DNA of 64,000 nt from an uncultured Prevotella sp. (lineage in GTDB: Bacteria; Bacteroidota; Bacteroidia; Bacteroidales; Bacteroidaceae): NCBI GenBank assembly GCA_900540375.1, contig UQFS01000008.1, positions 1 to 64,000 of the forward strand, given 5' to 3'. Positions 47,475-55,972 of the stretch are shown here, one piece after another; position 1 is the stretch's first letter; each line of letters opens with the position of its first letter. Under the pieces are notes generated by a model, which ran no database searches, was not told the origin of the DNA, and saw only the letters and a list, made by a program, of their open reading frames with translations. The position numbers and the translations under genes were made by a program.

Positions 47475-47924
47475 CTATCCCTTGACAAACTTCATCACAA
47501 GGCTTTGACTCTTGAGCAAGTAAATGCCTGTGGTGAGATGGCTGATGTCCACAGAAAGAATAGGACTGTCAACCGTGCGGGAGCCCAGACAATTGCCCAT
47601 CAAATCATAAACAGAGTAAGTGGAGCCCAACGTCAGACCTTCCACACGCATCTTGGAGGTTTGTACACCACTGACAGAAAGGATACGGGCCTTGTCGACA
47701 CAATCGCGGCAAGCAAGGTTGATCATCACATCGGCCAACCGTCCCCGCATGACTGTATTATCGTTCCACCGCAACGACATCATATTGCCTTCCATCTCTA
47801 TGGACGTCACATGCTTACTCACCTCAAAGCCGTTGACCCTCACAAATGGTCTTTTCGCTTCAAGGCTACCCACTGCCATCAACAAACAGACGACAGAGAC
47901 AGCAATTCTCCTAATAATGTCCAT
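47475..47924 (-). CDS. Small secreted protein with T9SS-type tail
   Basis: From ATG 47924 the product is 149 residues with signal MDIIRRIAVSVVCLLMAVGSLEA, then a short beta-rich domain (VEVSKHVTS, RWNDNTVMRG). The last 60 residues (YSVYDLMGNCLGSRTV, GIYLLKSQSLVMKFVKG) form a full type A sorting-like domain. Two cysteines (CRDC) sit in the middle. The function is unknown. Half of the protein is the sorting domain, which is unusual for an exported cargo and suggests a truncated protein or a peptide-like cargo. Confidence 0.7.
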   Translation of the reverse strand: MDIIRRIAVSVVCLLMAVGSLEAKRPFVRVNGFEVSKHVTSIEMEGNMMSLRWNDNTVMRGRLADVMINLACRDCVDKARILSVSGVQTSKMRVEGLTLGSTYSVYDLMGNCLGSRTVDSPILSVDISHLTTGIYLLKSQSLVMKFVKG

Positions 47925-48060
47925 AAGCTTAAATCTAAGAGATGTCCATATTAACTGCAAATATAGCCGTTTTTCTTATTCGTTGTTATTTCGACCTGAA
48001 GAAATTAATAATTATTAAGTGACGCGTTGCTCAGCATTCAACACTGAACCAATTCATCAT

Positions 48061-51000
48061 TCATCCCTCAACATTCAACATTGTTATCGCTCCTTCTTGC
48101 TTGGTTCCGTCCATGAGTATTCTCAGCGGCCGGTTGAAGCGGACGTGGCGCACATATTGCGTTTCTTCCACAGCGGGCATAGCGTCAAGAATATCCTTAC
48201 GCACCATGCCGCCCTGCCCCGCACTCTGATTGGTGTCGATGGTGAAATAGCCCACACCAAACGAGGTGAGGTTTTGGAAGAAATGAGTGCCCTGACTGGG
48301 ATCTACACGATAGTTTTTCAGTGCCACCTCCACGATCACCTTGGCCGCGGAGATATGCGGCCATTTCACCGGTACGCCGAGCCACGGGTCGCTGGAGCCC
48401 CACCGTCCGGGGCCGATGAGCACATAGCCACGCCCCTCGTCGATCATCTGCCGGTTGATATGCTCTATTTCAGAGGCTACAGCAGGATTGTTCATCGCCG
48501 TGAAGTGGTCGTCGTATTTCACATAGACCACGTCGGTCACGTCGTCAACGATGCCGTGACCCAGTGAGCGGTGACTGCGCAACAGACATTCATCATCGGG
48601 CAATGCCGCCACGTCTTCGACAAGTGTCTGCTTGCTGTCAACGATCGGACGTATCTGCAAGAGATAGAAGTCGCCCGTGCGGTCGGCATTGAGGTTGCAG
48701 GCAAACTCTATCTCCACGGGACGACGCATGGCCTCAGCACCATACTTCATCGACATCTGCATGATCTCGGGCAGGGGAAACACATCCTGCTGGAGCACGC
48801 CACAGAACGAGATCACCTTGCGTCCGCCCTCGTAGACACCGTCGCGGATGATCTGGTCATAAGGGTCATAGGTCGACGCGATATATTGCAGTGTACCGTC
48901 CTTCCCGGCTTCCTTGACACGCAGGTTGAGGATATTGAATCCGTCATCCACCTTGAAGTCACTGCCCACGTCGCGCTTCATGTCGAGTGCATAAAAGCGC
49001 GTCTGGGTCTCGCGCAGCGCCGTCTCCATCTCTGAGAGCTGCATGACCTGACGGGGATGCCAAGGCGATACGCGCAAGGTCTGTCCACCGTCAACGATAT
49101 ACTTGCCCAATCCGAGTGCCAGCGAGGCGATGCCTTCCTCGGCCTTCTCCTCACCCACAGGATAATAGTTGAGCGAGCGCAGCACACCCGACATGGTAGG
49201 ATAGTAGCGGTCGCCATGGTTCTGTCCAACTACTTCCTGCAACACAACAGCCATCTTCTCCTGGTCGATGACATTGGATGTCGCGGTCATATAGGCTTTT
49301 GAGTCACGATAATAGACCGAGGCATAAACTCCTTTGATTGCAGCGGCAAGCATAAGCAGCATCTCATACTTGTCGTCGAGATAAGGGATCATATAAGTAG
49401 AGTAGATACCAGCAAAAGGCTGGTAATGGCTGTCCTCAAGCAATGAGCTGGAGCGAATGGCGATGGGACTGTGGGTAGCCTCGAAGAAGGTGAAGAAGTC
49501 GGCGATGTAGCTGTCGGGCAACTGTGCTTCCAGGAAGTGCTGGAGGATGACTTCGTCGGGCGCATCACTGAGTGCAATGTCATAGAGATTGTTCTGCTCC
49601 ATGAACTGATCGAAGACATCGGTGCAGAGCACCACGGTCTTGGGAATCTGTACGGTAGCCCCACTGAAACGGTTGAAGTCGGGATGCGTCTTGATGATGT
49701 TGTCGAGAAAGGCCAGGCCACGTCCTTTGCCACCGAGCGAACCGTCGCCGATACGCGCAAAGTGGGCGTAACGGTCGAACTTGCCACGATCGAAGACAGC
49801 TACGACGCCGAGGTTTTTCATGTGGCGATACTGCACGATGGCGTCGAAGATGATTTGGCGGTGAGCATCCACATCCTGTAGTTTATGCCACGTGACATGC
49901 TTGAGAAAGTTACTCACGGGGAAGATGGCACGGGCGCAGAGCCAGCGACTCATGTGGTTGCGCGAGATATGATAGAGCATGGAGTCGCATGGTATCTTGA
50001 AGATATTGTCCTGCAACTCCTTCAAAGTATGTATGCGCATAATTTCCCAATGGGTCTTTGGGTCGCGGAAGATGAAGTCGCCAAAGCCCATGTGCTCCTC
50101 CATGAGGTGACGCAGGTCCACGCTGAGCATCTTGGAGTTCTTGTCGACGAACTTAAAGCCTTCCCTTTCGGCCCGCTCACGGTTGGCCGACTCAGCGCTC
50201 TCCATGATGAGCGGCACATACTCGTCCTCGCGTCGGATGGCCTCCAAGAGTTTGAAACCAGCCTCCGGATCTTTCTCCTCCTTGTTACCGCCCATAGCTC
50301 CCTGATGTTCAGGATGGGCATGGATGGGGAAGCGGACGTCGCTGATGACACCCAAGCAGTTGTCTTTGTATTTCTCATAGAGTTGCATAGCCTCATCGTA
50401 GGTACGGGCCAGCAACACCTTTGGACGGCCACGCATACGCAGTGTGGCGGCATGGCGGTTGAGCGCCTCGGTAGCGAAGTTCTGACTCTGTTGCAAGATA
50501 TAGTTATAGAGGTTTGGCAGAATGCTGGAGTAGAACCGTATTGAGTCTTCCACAAGCAATATCATCTGCACGCCGGCAGCCTGAATATCGTGGTCGATAT
50601 TCATGCGGTCCTCGATGAGTTTGACGATGGAGAGAATAAGGTTGGTGTTGCCCAACCAGCAAAAGACATAGTCGAAGATGCTCAGATCCTCGTTCTCCAT
50701 GCGTTTGCTGATGCCGTGGGAGAACGGAGTGAGCACCACGCAGTGGATGTCGGGAAACTTCTGCTTGATGCTTCGCGCCACGGTGAAGGCATCGTTATCG
50801 GCGTTGCCGGGCATACAGATGACAAGGTCGATCTTTGTGGAACTGAGTATTTTCCCGGCTTCCTCAATGGTCGACACCTGGGTGAAGGTGGGCGGATAGC
50901 GCAGTCCGAGCTGCGCATACTCGTTATAGATCTTTTCCTCCACACGCCCATCGTCTTCGAGCATGAAGGCGTCGTAAGGGTTGGCAACGATGAGCACATT

Positions 51001-51084
51001 ATATATATGTCGCATCATCAGGTTGACAAAGGTCACATCCTTAAGGATGAACCGTGTCCACTCCTGCGGTATCTGTGTTGGCAT
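48061..51084 (-). CDS. Receiver-like/PEP-binding fusion protein (PPDK_N domain)
   Basis: The 1007-residue protein (start 51084; ATG 51018 also possible) has an N-terminal alpha/beta domain (22-165), a second receiver-like domain (about 175-330) with D180, D249 (ISDVRFP) and K315 (FVDKNS), and from about 440 the nucleotide-binding PPDK N-domain (LGGKGRGLAFLDNII, IAIRSSSLLEDSHYQPFAGIYSTY and a final ELF-like GPGRWGSSDPWLGVPV). The swivelling His domain and the PEP-binding barrel of PEP synthase are absent. It is therefore likely not a full synthase, but an ATP-dependent phosphotransfer protein controlled by phosphorylation. Widely present in Bacteroidetes; function unproven. Confidence 0.85.
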   Translation of the reverse strand: MPTQIPQEWTRFILKDVTFVNLMMRHIYNVLIVANPYDAFMLEDDGRVEEKIYNEYAQLGLRYPPTFTQVSTIEEAGKILSSTKIDLVICMPGNADNDAFTVARSIKQKFPDIHCVVLTPFSHGISKRMENEDLSIFDYVFCWLGNTNLILSIVKLIEDRMNIDHDIQAAGVQMILLVEDSIRFYSSILPNLYNYILQQSQNFATEALNRHAATLRMRGRPKVLLARTYDEAMQLYEKYKDNCLGVISDVRFPIHAHPEHQGAMGGNKEEKDPEAGFKLLEAIRREDEYVPLIMESAESANRERAEREGFKFVDKNSKMLSVDLRHLMEEHMGFGDFIFRDPKTHWEIMRIHTLKELQDNIFKIPCDSMLYHISRNHMSRWLCARAIFPVSNFLKHVTWHKLQDVDAHRQIIFDAIVQYRHMKNLGVVAVFDRGKFDRYAHFARIGDGSLGGKGRGLAFLDNIIKTHPDFNRFSGATVQIPKTVVLCTDVFDQFMEQNNLYDIALSDAPDEVILQHFLEAQLPDSYIADFFTFFEATHSPIAIRSSSLLEDSHYQPFAGIYSTYMIPYLDDKYEMLLMLAAAIKGVYASVYYRDSKAYMTATSNVIDQEKMAVVLQEVVGQNHGDRYYPTMSGVLRSLNYYPVGEEKAEEGIASLALGLGKYIVDGGQTLRVSPWHPRQVMQLSEMETALRETQTRFYALDMKRDVGSDFKVDDGFNILNLRVKEAGKDGTLQYIASTYDPYDQIIRDGVYEGGRKVISFCGVLQQDVFPLPEIMQMSMKYGAEAMRRPVEIEFACNLNADRTGDFYLLQIRPIVDSKQTLVEDVAALPDDECLLRSHRSLGHGIVDDVTDVVYVKYDDHFTAMNNPAVASEIEHINRQMIDEGRGYVLIGPGRWGSSDPWLGVPVKWPHISAAKVIVEVALKNYRVDPSQGTHFFQNLTSFGVGYFTIDTNQSAGQGGMVRKDILDAMPAVEETQYVRHVRFNRPLRILMDGTKQEGAITMLNVEG

Positions 51085-51265
51085 AAGCTTTCAGTCTTTA
51101 GTCTACTGCAAACTTACGCAATTTTCCACAAACGGAAAAGGAAACCAACAAGAAAATCGAAGGGGATGGATAAAGAATGGAGAAGCAACCCAAGAACGTT
51201 TTCTTTTGAATAGCTCACTTAAAAGAAAATAAAGGGCAGAACAAAAACTTCGTCCTTGAAAGTTG

Positions 51266-51296
51266 TGGTCCACAGAAAAGTTTCGTATATTTGCAA
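51266..51296 (+). promoter_or_regulatory. Promoter of the 23-codon mini gene
   Basis: TTG (51266-51268) and TATATTTG (51289-51296) at 20 bp, a consensus Bacteroidota promoter. The ATG at 51318 follows 20 bases later, with AGAGAGG as its ribosome binding site. Confidence 0.7.
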
Positions 51297-51317
51297 GTGA
51301 AATCAAAAGAGAGGAAT

Positions 51318-51389
51318 ATGGACAAGGAACAGCAAAATAAACTAACATACTTTGTGTATGTCATAGGAGAATTTGTAACAAACAGATAA
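51318..51389 (+). CDS. 23-residue mini gene, possible DUF3791 remnant
   Basis: MDKEQQNKLTYFVYVIGEFV and three more residues, then TAA. It has its own promoter, ribosome binding site and a strong terminator, and is about 140 nt as transcript. The N-terminus is like that of DUF3791 proteins (M-D/N-K-E-x-Q-N-K-L-x-Y..., then NEFA/EFV), from memory, about 60-70 residues long, so it may be a truncated remnant. A genuine microprotein or an sRNA is the alternative. Confidence 0.4.
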   Translation: MDKEQQNKLTYFVYVIGEFVTNR

Positions 51390-51400
51390 CAAGAAGAAGG

Positions 51401-51432
51401 CGAATGCCAAGAACTGCGATTCTTGGCATTCG
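51401..51432 (+). terminator. Terminator of the mini gene
   Basis: A perfect 12-bp stem CGAATGCCAAGA / TCTTGGCATTCG with an 8-nt loop, followed by CGTTCTTTTATC. It probably also serves the convergent metallo-beta-lactamase gene. Confidence 0.8.
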
Positions 51433-51465
51433 CGTTCTTTTATCTGTAGGTCGGAATAGCAATGC

Positions 51466-52500
51466 CTACTTCACTTTGTCCTTGAGGTACATGATGGTCA
51501 CGCCGCCATAGCTCATCCGGGTGTAGGCTGACGCGGGAGCCTCAGGGCCGGCACTGTCGCCCTCACGGGGAGCGTGGCGCACGAAGAGGGCCTCGGCACC
51601 CTCTAGCACGGCAGGATGCTGCTGTACGAAATGGGGCTTCGTGGCTGTGGCGTCGGGCTCGTCGGCTCCTCCATCGAGGATGTGCCGGGCACAGGCCAGC
51701 AGCCGCTTCACACAACTGACATCTGTGAAGCGCACGGCGCCACCGAGGATGAGGTCGTAGTCGCCAATGGCGTTGACGAGCTTCTGCATGTTGACCGCAT
51801 ACTGTGCCACGCTGACGTTCAGCTTGGCCATGCGGTCACTAAGTATCTCATCGCCTGAGAAGAGGATGCGGTGGCTGCGGTCGAGGAGTGCGATGCCGTC
51901 GCCGGTGTGGTTGGGAATGACGAGCACCTCTAAGTCGCGATTGCCGAGATGAAACACATAGCCGTCGTCGACGGTCACCACGGGATAGTGGCGTGGGAAG
52001 CTGATGCCCTTGAAGCTGGCATAGGGACGTGTGGCCAACGGCACGCCGGCGGCATACATGAAGACACAGTCGAAGTAGGCGTCGCCGGCCGTATGGTCGA
52101 AATGCGAGTGGGTGTTGATGACATAGCGCACGGGCTTCGAGGTCAGCGTCTGGCAGTAACGGCGCAGGTTGCCGGTGCCATAGCCCGTGTCGATGCAGAT
52201 GGCTGCTGTATCGCCCTCGACGAGATAGATGTAGTCGCCGTCGGAGAGGATGCGCCACGTGCCCGGTGCGACGAGCTCGGACTGGAACCATGCTTCATCC
52301 ATGGGACGGTAAGTGCTGTCGGGACCGTAGATGAGGGTGTTGTGGCGCGGCGAGAAGTCGATGGAGTCGACGGCATGGTACCATCTCGCCGCTTCGGAAC
52401 TGCTGACGATGACGGGGCCGTCGGCATCACCGTCGCCACTTTGAGGGTTGAAAACTTGGCCGGAAGGAGCGGCCTGGGCGTTGCCTGCCGTAAAGCACAA
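51466..52500 (-). CDS. Metallo-beta-lactamase-fold hydrolase, start uncertain
   Basis: The 344-residue product has VRYVINTHSHFDHTAGDAYF (HxHxDH), IPNHTGDGIALLD (third His ligand region) and ILFSGDEIL, so a two-zinc MBL fold is likely. An N-terminal Ala-rich stretch ending NAQAAPSG looks like a signal peptide. The only start in this frame is TTG at 52500; the frame upstream hits TGA. ATG at about 52514 is in another frame (MKPLPCA...). A 1-base shift would join MK to AVALCFTAGNAQA. Substrate unknown; an extracellular cyclic-ester, lactone or phosphodiester are all possible. Confidence 0.8.
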   Translation of the reverse strand: MCFTAGNAQAAPSGQVFNPQSGDGDADGPVIVSSSEAARWYHAVDSIDFSPRHNTLIYGPDSTYRPMDEAWFQSELVAPGTWRILSDGDYIYLVEGDTAAICIDTGYGTGNLRRYCQTLTSKPVRYVINTHSHFDHTAGDAYFDCVFMYAAGVPLATRPYASFKGISFPRHYPVVTVDDGYVFHLGNRDLEVLVIPNHTGDGIALLDRSHRILFSGDEILSDRMAKLNVSVAQYAVNMQKLVNAIGDYDLILGGAVRFTDVSCVKRLLACARHILDGGADEPDATATKPHFVQQHPAVLEGAEALFVRHAPREGDSAGPEAPASAYTRMSYGGVTIMYLKDKVK

Positions 52501-52606
52501 GGCAACGGCTTCATAAAAAGCGTGGAGTTCGATTCAAGCCGTCATGTGGCTTAGGATACTGCCATACCCTGTGTGTTATATAAAGATATTCCTCTCGTAT
52601 CGTTTG

Positions 52607-52638
52607 CAAAGGTAAGCGTTTACATTGAAACAACAAAA
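52607..52638 (-). promoter_or_regulatory. Promoter of the metallo-beta-lactamase-fold gene
   Basis: Leftward TACCTTTG (plus 52607-52614) with TTTTG (plus 52634-52638) at 19 bp. The leader of about 100 bases holds no other feature. Confidence 0.6.
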
Positions 52639-52712
52639 TGATGAGGCCTTTTTTGCTTTTCCAACAGATAATTACGTAATTCCACTTTGCCGGGCGAATT
52701 TCCTCACAAAAG

Positions 52713-52743
52713 TTGTGCATTACAAAATAATTGCGTAAGTTTG
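52713..52743 (+). promoter_or_regulatory. Intact promoter of the gutted AAA-ATPase gene
   Basis: TTG (52713-52715) and TAAGTTTG (52736-52743) at 20 bp, directly before the ATG at 52768/52780. Confidence 0.6.
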
Positions 52744-52767
52744 CAAAAGAAACAAGATGAACGCACT

Positions 52768-52997
52768 ATGGAGCAGACGATGAGAAAATATCCGGTAGGT
52801 ATACAGACCTTCGAAAGGATTATCAAGGAAGGATTTATCTATGTCGATAAGACCGACCTTGACACGCCCTCGAAGAGATTGATGCCCGCGGCTATGCCAA
52901 GCCCTATCTCGCCGACGGTCGAAAAGTCGTGAGGGTCGGCATCTGCTTCGATGCCGACAAGCATACCGTGGACGAATGGGAGGTGGAAAAGGAATAG
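52768..52997 (+). pseudogene. Gutted AAA-ATPase / PD-(D/E)XK gene
   Basis: The 5' part (ATG 52780) encodes MRKYPVGIQTFERIIKEGF and IYVDKTDL, the start of the AAA-ATPase-like family common in Bacteroidales. After a join near 52862 the frame changes to ALEEIDARGYAKPYLADGRK, VVRVGICFDADKHT, ending WEVEKE at 52997, which is the family's C-terminus (PD-(D/E)XK nuclease-like end). About 430-450 residues, including all ATPase motifs, are gone. Promoter and ribosome binding region are intact. The genes to its right form the defence-like operon. Confidence 0.8.
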
Positions 52998-53023
52998 ACC
53001 CTCTTCTCTGATAGGGTGAAGAG

Positions 53024-53338
53024 CTACCTCTGGTAGAACACTCTCCCCACTCTGTCGATATGCTCGCCAATAGACGTGCCCTGCTTCTCCTCGTAGTGCA
53101 GCAGGTCCACCTTGTAAAGCAGGCCGAGATCGTCGATGTCATTGTAGATACGCAGCATCTCCTCATGATCGATGTCAGAGCCTACCAACGCCAGGTCGAT
53201 GTCGGAGCCCGTGCGGTAGTTGCCCTTCGCGCGCGAGCCGAAGAGTATCACCTTGCGGACTTTGGGATGCTGCCGGAATACCGAGCGCAGGTCACCCATC
53301 GTCCAGTCGCTCAATCCGAATTCATTCAGTGCGGTCAT
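53024..53338 (-). CDS. MNT-type nucleotidyltransferase (antitoxin)
   Basis: The 104-residue protein has the minimal nucleotidyltransferase signature ILFGSRAKGNYRTGSDIDL (G34-S35, D46, D48) and a third acid in KVDLLHYE (about D78). Members pair with HEPN toxins and neutralise them by adding AMP to a Tyr. The HEPN gene lies just upstream with a 21-base gap, and both are in a four-gene leftward operon. It is probably functional. Confidence 0.93.
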   Translation of the reverse strand: MTALNEFGLSDWTMGDLRSVFRQHPKVRKVILFGSRAKGNYRTGSDIDLALVGSDIDHEEMLRIYNDIDDLGLLYKVDLLHYEEKQGTSIGEHIDRVGRVFYQR

Positions 53339-53359
53339 AGAAAAATAGATAACAACATA

Positions 53360-53797
53360 TTACTCACCAAACTGTTGTTGTTGCTTAGCCAGAGTATCGC
53401 TGAGCTTTTGCAGCAGCGGCGTGTAGTCCTTGAAGATAAGCTCCACGACACGCTGCGCATCCTGCTCGTCATAGGTATGCGACATCAGCGTCCGGTCTTT
53501 GGCCATCTGCCGCCAGGCATCGTGGTCGTCTATCAATCCGTCTGTGAAAGCCTCGCGCAAGGTGCCATTAGGGCCACGCATGAACTCATAGCCCTTATAT
53601 TCCAGCAAGTCTTGCATCACTTTCCATGCCAACTCATAGGTGAACTCGAACCACTGTACCAGCCCACTTTGCTCCAGCTCTGATAAGTCTGACGGGCAAC
53701 GCCCCGACAGCGTCACGCTCTCCAACTTTCCCAGTGCCTTCTTGAAACTATCATAACGCTGCAGCCAGCGCACATCCTTGTTCTCTGCCATAAACAT
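53360..53797 (-). CDS. HEPN-type toxin (MNT partner)
   Basis: The 145-residue all-helical protein has the HEPN motif RTLMSHTYDE, that is R102-x4-H107-x-Y109, exactly the RX4HXY pattern in which the Tyr is AMPylated by MNT proteins. It resembles the HI0074 substrate-binding family (start MAENKDVRWLQRYDSF; FEFTYELAWKVMQDLLEYKG). As a toxin it would be an RNase. It lies 5 bases after the DUF262-HNH gene, so it is co-transcribed with the methyltransferase/nuclease pair. The start is at 53797 or 53791. Confidence 0.9.
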   Translation of the reverse strand: MFMAENKDVRWLQRYDSFKKALGKLESVTLSGRCPSDLSELEQSGLVQWFEFTYELAWKVMQDLLEYKGYEFMRGPNGTLREAFTDGLIDDHDAWRQMAKDRTLMSHTYDEQDAQRVVELIFKDYTPLLQKLSDTLAKQQQQFGE

Positions 53798-53802
53798 ACT
53801 GA

Positions 53803-54912
53803 TTATTTATCACTCTTTAGCCTGTTGCAATTCTTGCAGAGCATCTGCAGGTTGTCCGGAGTCGTATGACCGCCCTGGCTCCACGGCTTGATATGGTCAC
53901 CCTCCATCCCTTCAAACTCGAAATGCTTGCCGCACTTGAGACAGATGCCTTGTTGCCACGTATAAGCTGCCATCTTTTGTGCGTCAGTGAATTGGCGGAT
54001 GCTCAGCTTGCTCTCATTACCGGTGAGGACATATTCAAAGATTCCCTTCTTGTTGGTCACGTCGTCGTCCATCATCAGCCGGTCCACCTCGGCTTGCAGC
54101 TTGTCGGTATCATAATTCTCATCTTTATATTTCCAGTAGAGCGCGCCCCAGTCGATGCCCTTTTGGTACTTGTTGTACTTAGGGAAGACAGTCTTCACCC
54201 AGTTGATGACCTTCTGATAAATGCCCCAGAGTATCGTGGCATTGTCGTCGTGCTGGTGGACGGCCATATACTCGGCTACAGGCTCCTTCTTCCCCTTGCA
54301 GGCCTCTTCATTGTAGCTTGTCCATTTGATAGCCTCCTGCAAGAACTCTTGCCGGATCAGTTTGCCACTGATATAGTTCTTCCCGATACGGTAGGCCGCG
54401 CACCCGTTCTTTGAGAAATAGCGCTTGGCATCGCTCACCCACGAGCCGCTATATACGGCATTGCGGAGCTCCTGCGGCGTGAGCTCCTCACCCGCGATGT
54501 TGATGATCTTGAACCACTCCAGCTTCTCGCTCGTCGTGCCCTTGCATTGGTAAATGGAGAGGCGGTAGTCGAGCAGTTGCTGCCGCTGGTCATCGGTGAG
54601 ATTGTGGAAGTAGAGGCCCTTGTACGAGAAGTCGCCGTTAACAAACTGGCAGATGGACACCGTGCGCTGCTGCCCGTCGATGATCTCGAACGTGCCATCC
54701 TCGTTGTCCGCCCAGTACATGGTGTTGAGCGGGAAGCCACGCACGACAGTGTCTATCACGGCTTCACGCTGCTTGTCGTCATAGATGAACTCACGCTGAT
54801 ACGGCGGCCGGATGTTCAACTTCTTGTGATAGCCCAACACGCCGCCCTCGCCGTTGTCCTCATAGTCTGCTGTTATATCGCCAATCGTGATGTTTGCTAA
54901 TTGAATGTCCAT
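53803..54912 (-). CDS. DUF262-HNH nuclease
   Basis: The 369-residue protein has a DUF262 N-terminal domain with PPYQREFIYDDKQREAVID and the DGQQR motif (D79-R83), as in GmrS/BrxU/SspE-type ParB-like NTPases, and a C-terminal HNH nuclease (324-369): CLKCG, GDHIKPWSQGGHTTPDN and CKNCN, giving a Cys4 zinc site with H340 and N354. It differs from GmrSD by using an HNH rather than DUF1524. It lies 9 bases after the methyltransferase. A role as its restriction partner, or as an NTP-gated nuclease active on a modified DNA, is inferred. Confidence 0.88.
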   Translation of the reverse strand: MDIQLANITIGDITADYEDNGEGGVLGYHKKLNIRPPYQREFIYDDKQREAVIDTVVRGFPLNTMYWADNEDGTFEIIDGQQRTVSICQFVNGDFSYKGLYFHNLTDDQRQQLLDYRLSIYQCKGTTSEKLEWFKIINIAGEELTPQELRNAVYSGSWVSDAKRYFSKNGCAAYRIGKNYISGKLIRQEFLQEAIKWTSYNEEACKGKKEPVAEYMAVHQHDDNATILWGIYQKVINWVKTVFPKYNKYQKGIDWGALYWKYKDENYDTDKLQAEVDRLMMDDDVTNKKGIFEYVLTGNESKLSIRQFTDAQKMAAYTWQQGICLKCGKHFEFEGMEGDHIKPWSQGGHTTPDNLQMLCKNCNRLKSDK

Positions 54913-54921
54913 GGCTATTGC

Positions 54922-55950
54922 TTATATTTGTGGATGCTTGTTACGAACGACAAGCCTATCATATAGTCGTTTATGCTTTATTTTTCCATTGTTGCAAGGT
55001 ATATAAAAACGAGGCCCGCCCGGAGCATACGTCCCACGCTCTGCAATCTGTGACATGGGTTGAGCCAACTCTATGCTTGAACCTATTATCTCGAACTGCT
55101 CCGGATTATACTTGTCCAAGAAAGTAATAGGCACTCCCATAGCCCCATTGTAATCGTAAGGAATATCAGAGGTCTTACCGACTTCAATGGCATCATAGTT
55201 GTCGTAATGCGGATAGTTCTCCTCATTACCCTTGTATGTTTCCATGAGAATCAGATTTTCATGCCGCTTCTTTATCTCAAGATTTGTGTACCAAGTCACT
55301 CCCGATACACGAATCATCCCCTTTTGATGATCGCTGGCAGTGGCCACATCTTCATACTTCGAGATAAAATGAGCGGCATTCCCTTTGAAGCCATACCCCA
55401 ACCAAATCTTGTTGTCTTTTATAAGTGGGAATATCTCCTTATAGGTTATAGCGTTCTGATGCCCTATGATCAGGAACTTCTTGTCATACTCCATGAGCTG
55501 CGCCACATATTCGCGGAAGAGGGAGAAAGGAGGATTGGTGCAGACGATGTCGGCCTGTTTGAGCAGTTCAATGCATTCCTGGCTGCGGAAGTCGCCGTCG
55601 CCCTTGAACGTGTGTACGCCGATTTCCTCCACCGTTGGCACGCGCCCACCATCGGTCTCTCCATTATATTCGAGCCATATAGCCCGCTCGCAATCATTAT
55701 TGCTGAACAGGTTTAGGTCCTGGTTCTTATAGCAGGTCGTTATCAGCCTCTTCAGCCCCAACTCCCTGAAGTTGTAGGCGAAATAGTGAAAGAAATTGCT
55801 TACCCGTGGGTCGTCGCAGTTGCACAGCACCGTCTTGCCACGGAAGTGTTCTTTATAGTGCCGCAGCTCGTTCTCGATGTCAATGAGTTGGGTATAGAAC
55901 TCATCTTTCTTGTTCTTGGCTGCTTGGTTGAGTCTTGTATTCTTTGGCAT
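54922..55950 (-). CDS. EcoRI-type adenine-specific DNA methyltransferase
   Basis: The 342-residue protein is like the EcoRI family of N6-adenine methyltransferases: TVLCNCDDPRVSNFF (about 40-54), CTNPPFSLFREYVAQLMEYDKKFLIIG (N139-F142 catalytic NPPF), GVTWYTNLEIKKRHE and MGVPITFLDKYNPEQFEI. It is a stand-alone type II-like enzyme, with no EcoRI nuclease beside it; the adjacent gene is the DUF262-HNH nuclease. A promoter at 55973-56003 starts the four-gene operon. Confidence 0.92.
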   Translation of the reverse strand: MPKNTRLNQAAKNKKDEFYTQLIDIENELRHYKEHFRGKTVLCNCDDPRVSNFFHYFAYNFRELGLKRLITTCYKNQDLNLFSNNDCERAIWLEYNGETDGGRVPTVEEIGVHTFKGDGDFRSQECIELLKQADIVCTNPPFSLFREYVAQLMEYDKKFLIIGHQNAITYKEIFPLIKDNKIWLGYGFKGNAAHFISKYEDVATASDHQKGMIRVSGVTWYTNLEIKKRHENLILMETYKGNEENYPHYDNYDAIEVGKTSDIPYDYNGAMGVPITFLDKYNPEQFEIIGSSIELAQPMSQIAERGTYAPGGPRFYIPCNNGKIKHKRLYDRLVVRNKHPQI

Positions 55951-55972
55951 AGTCTGTTTCTATATCATATTG

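Noticed and set aside
51103..51348. 81-codon minus-strand frame next to the PEP-binding gene
   Set aside because: It runs against the mini-gene promoter and has low-complexity composition, with no support as a gene.
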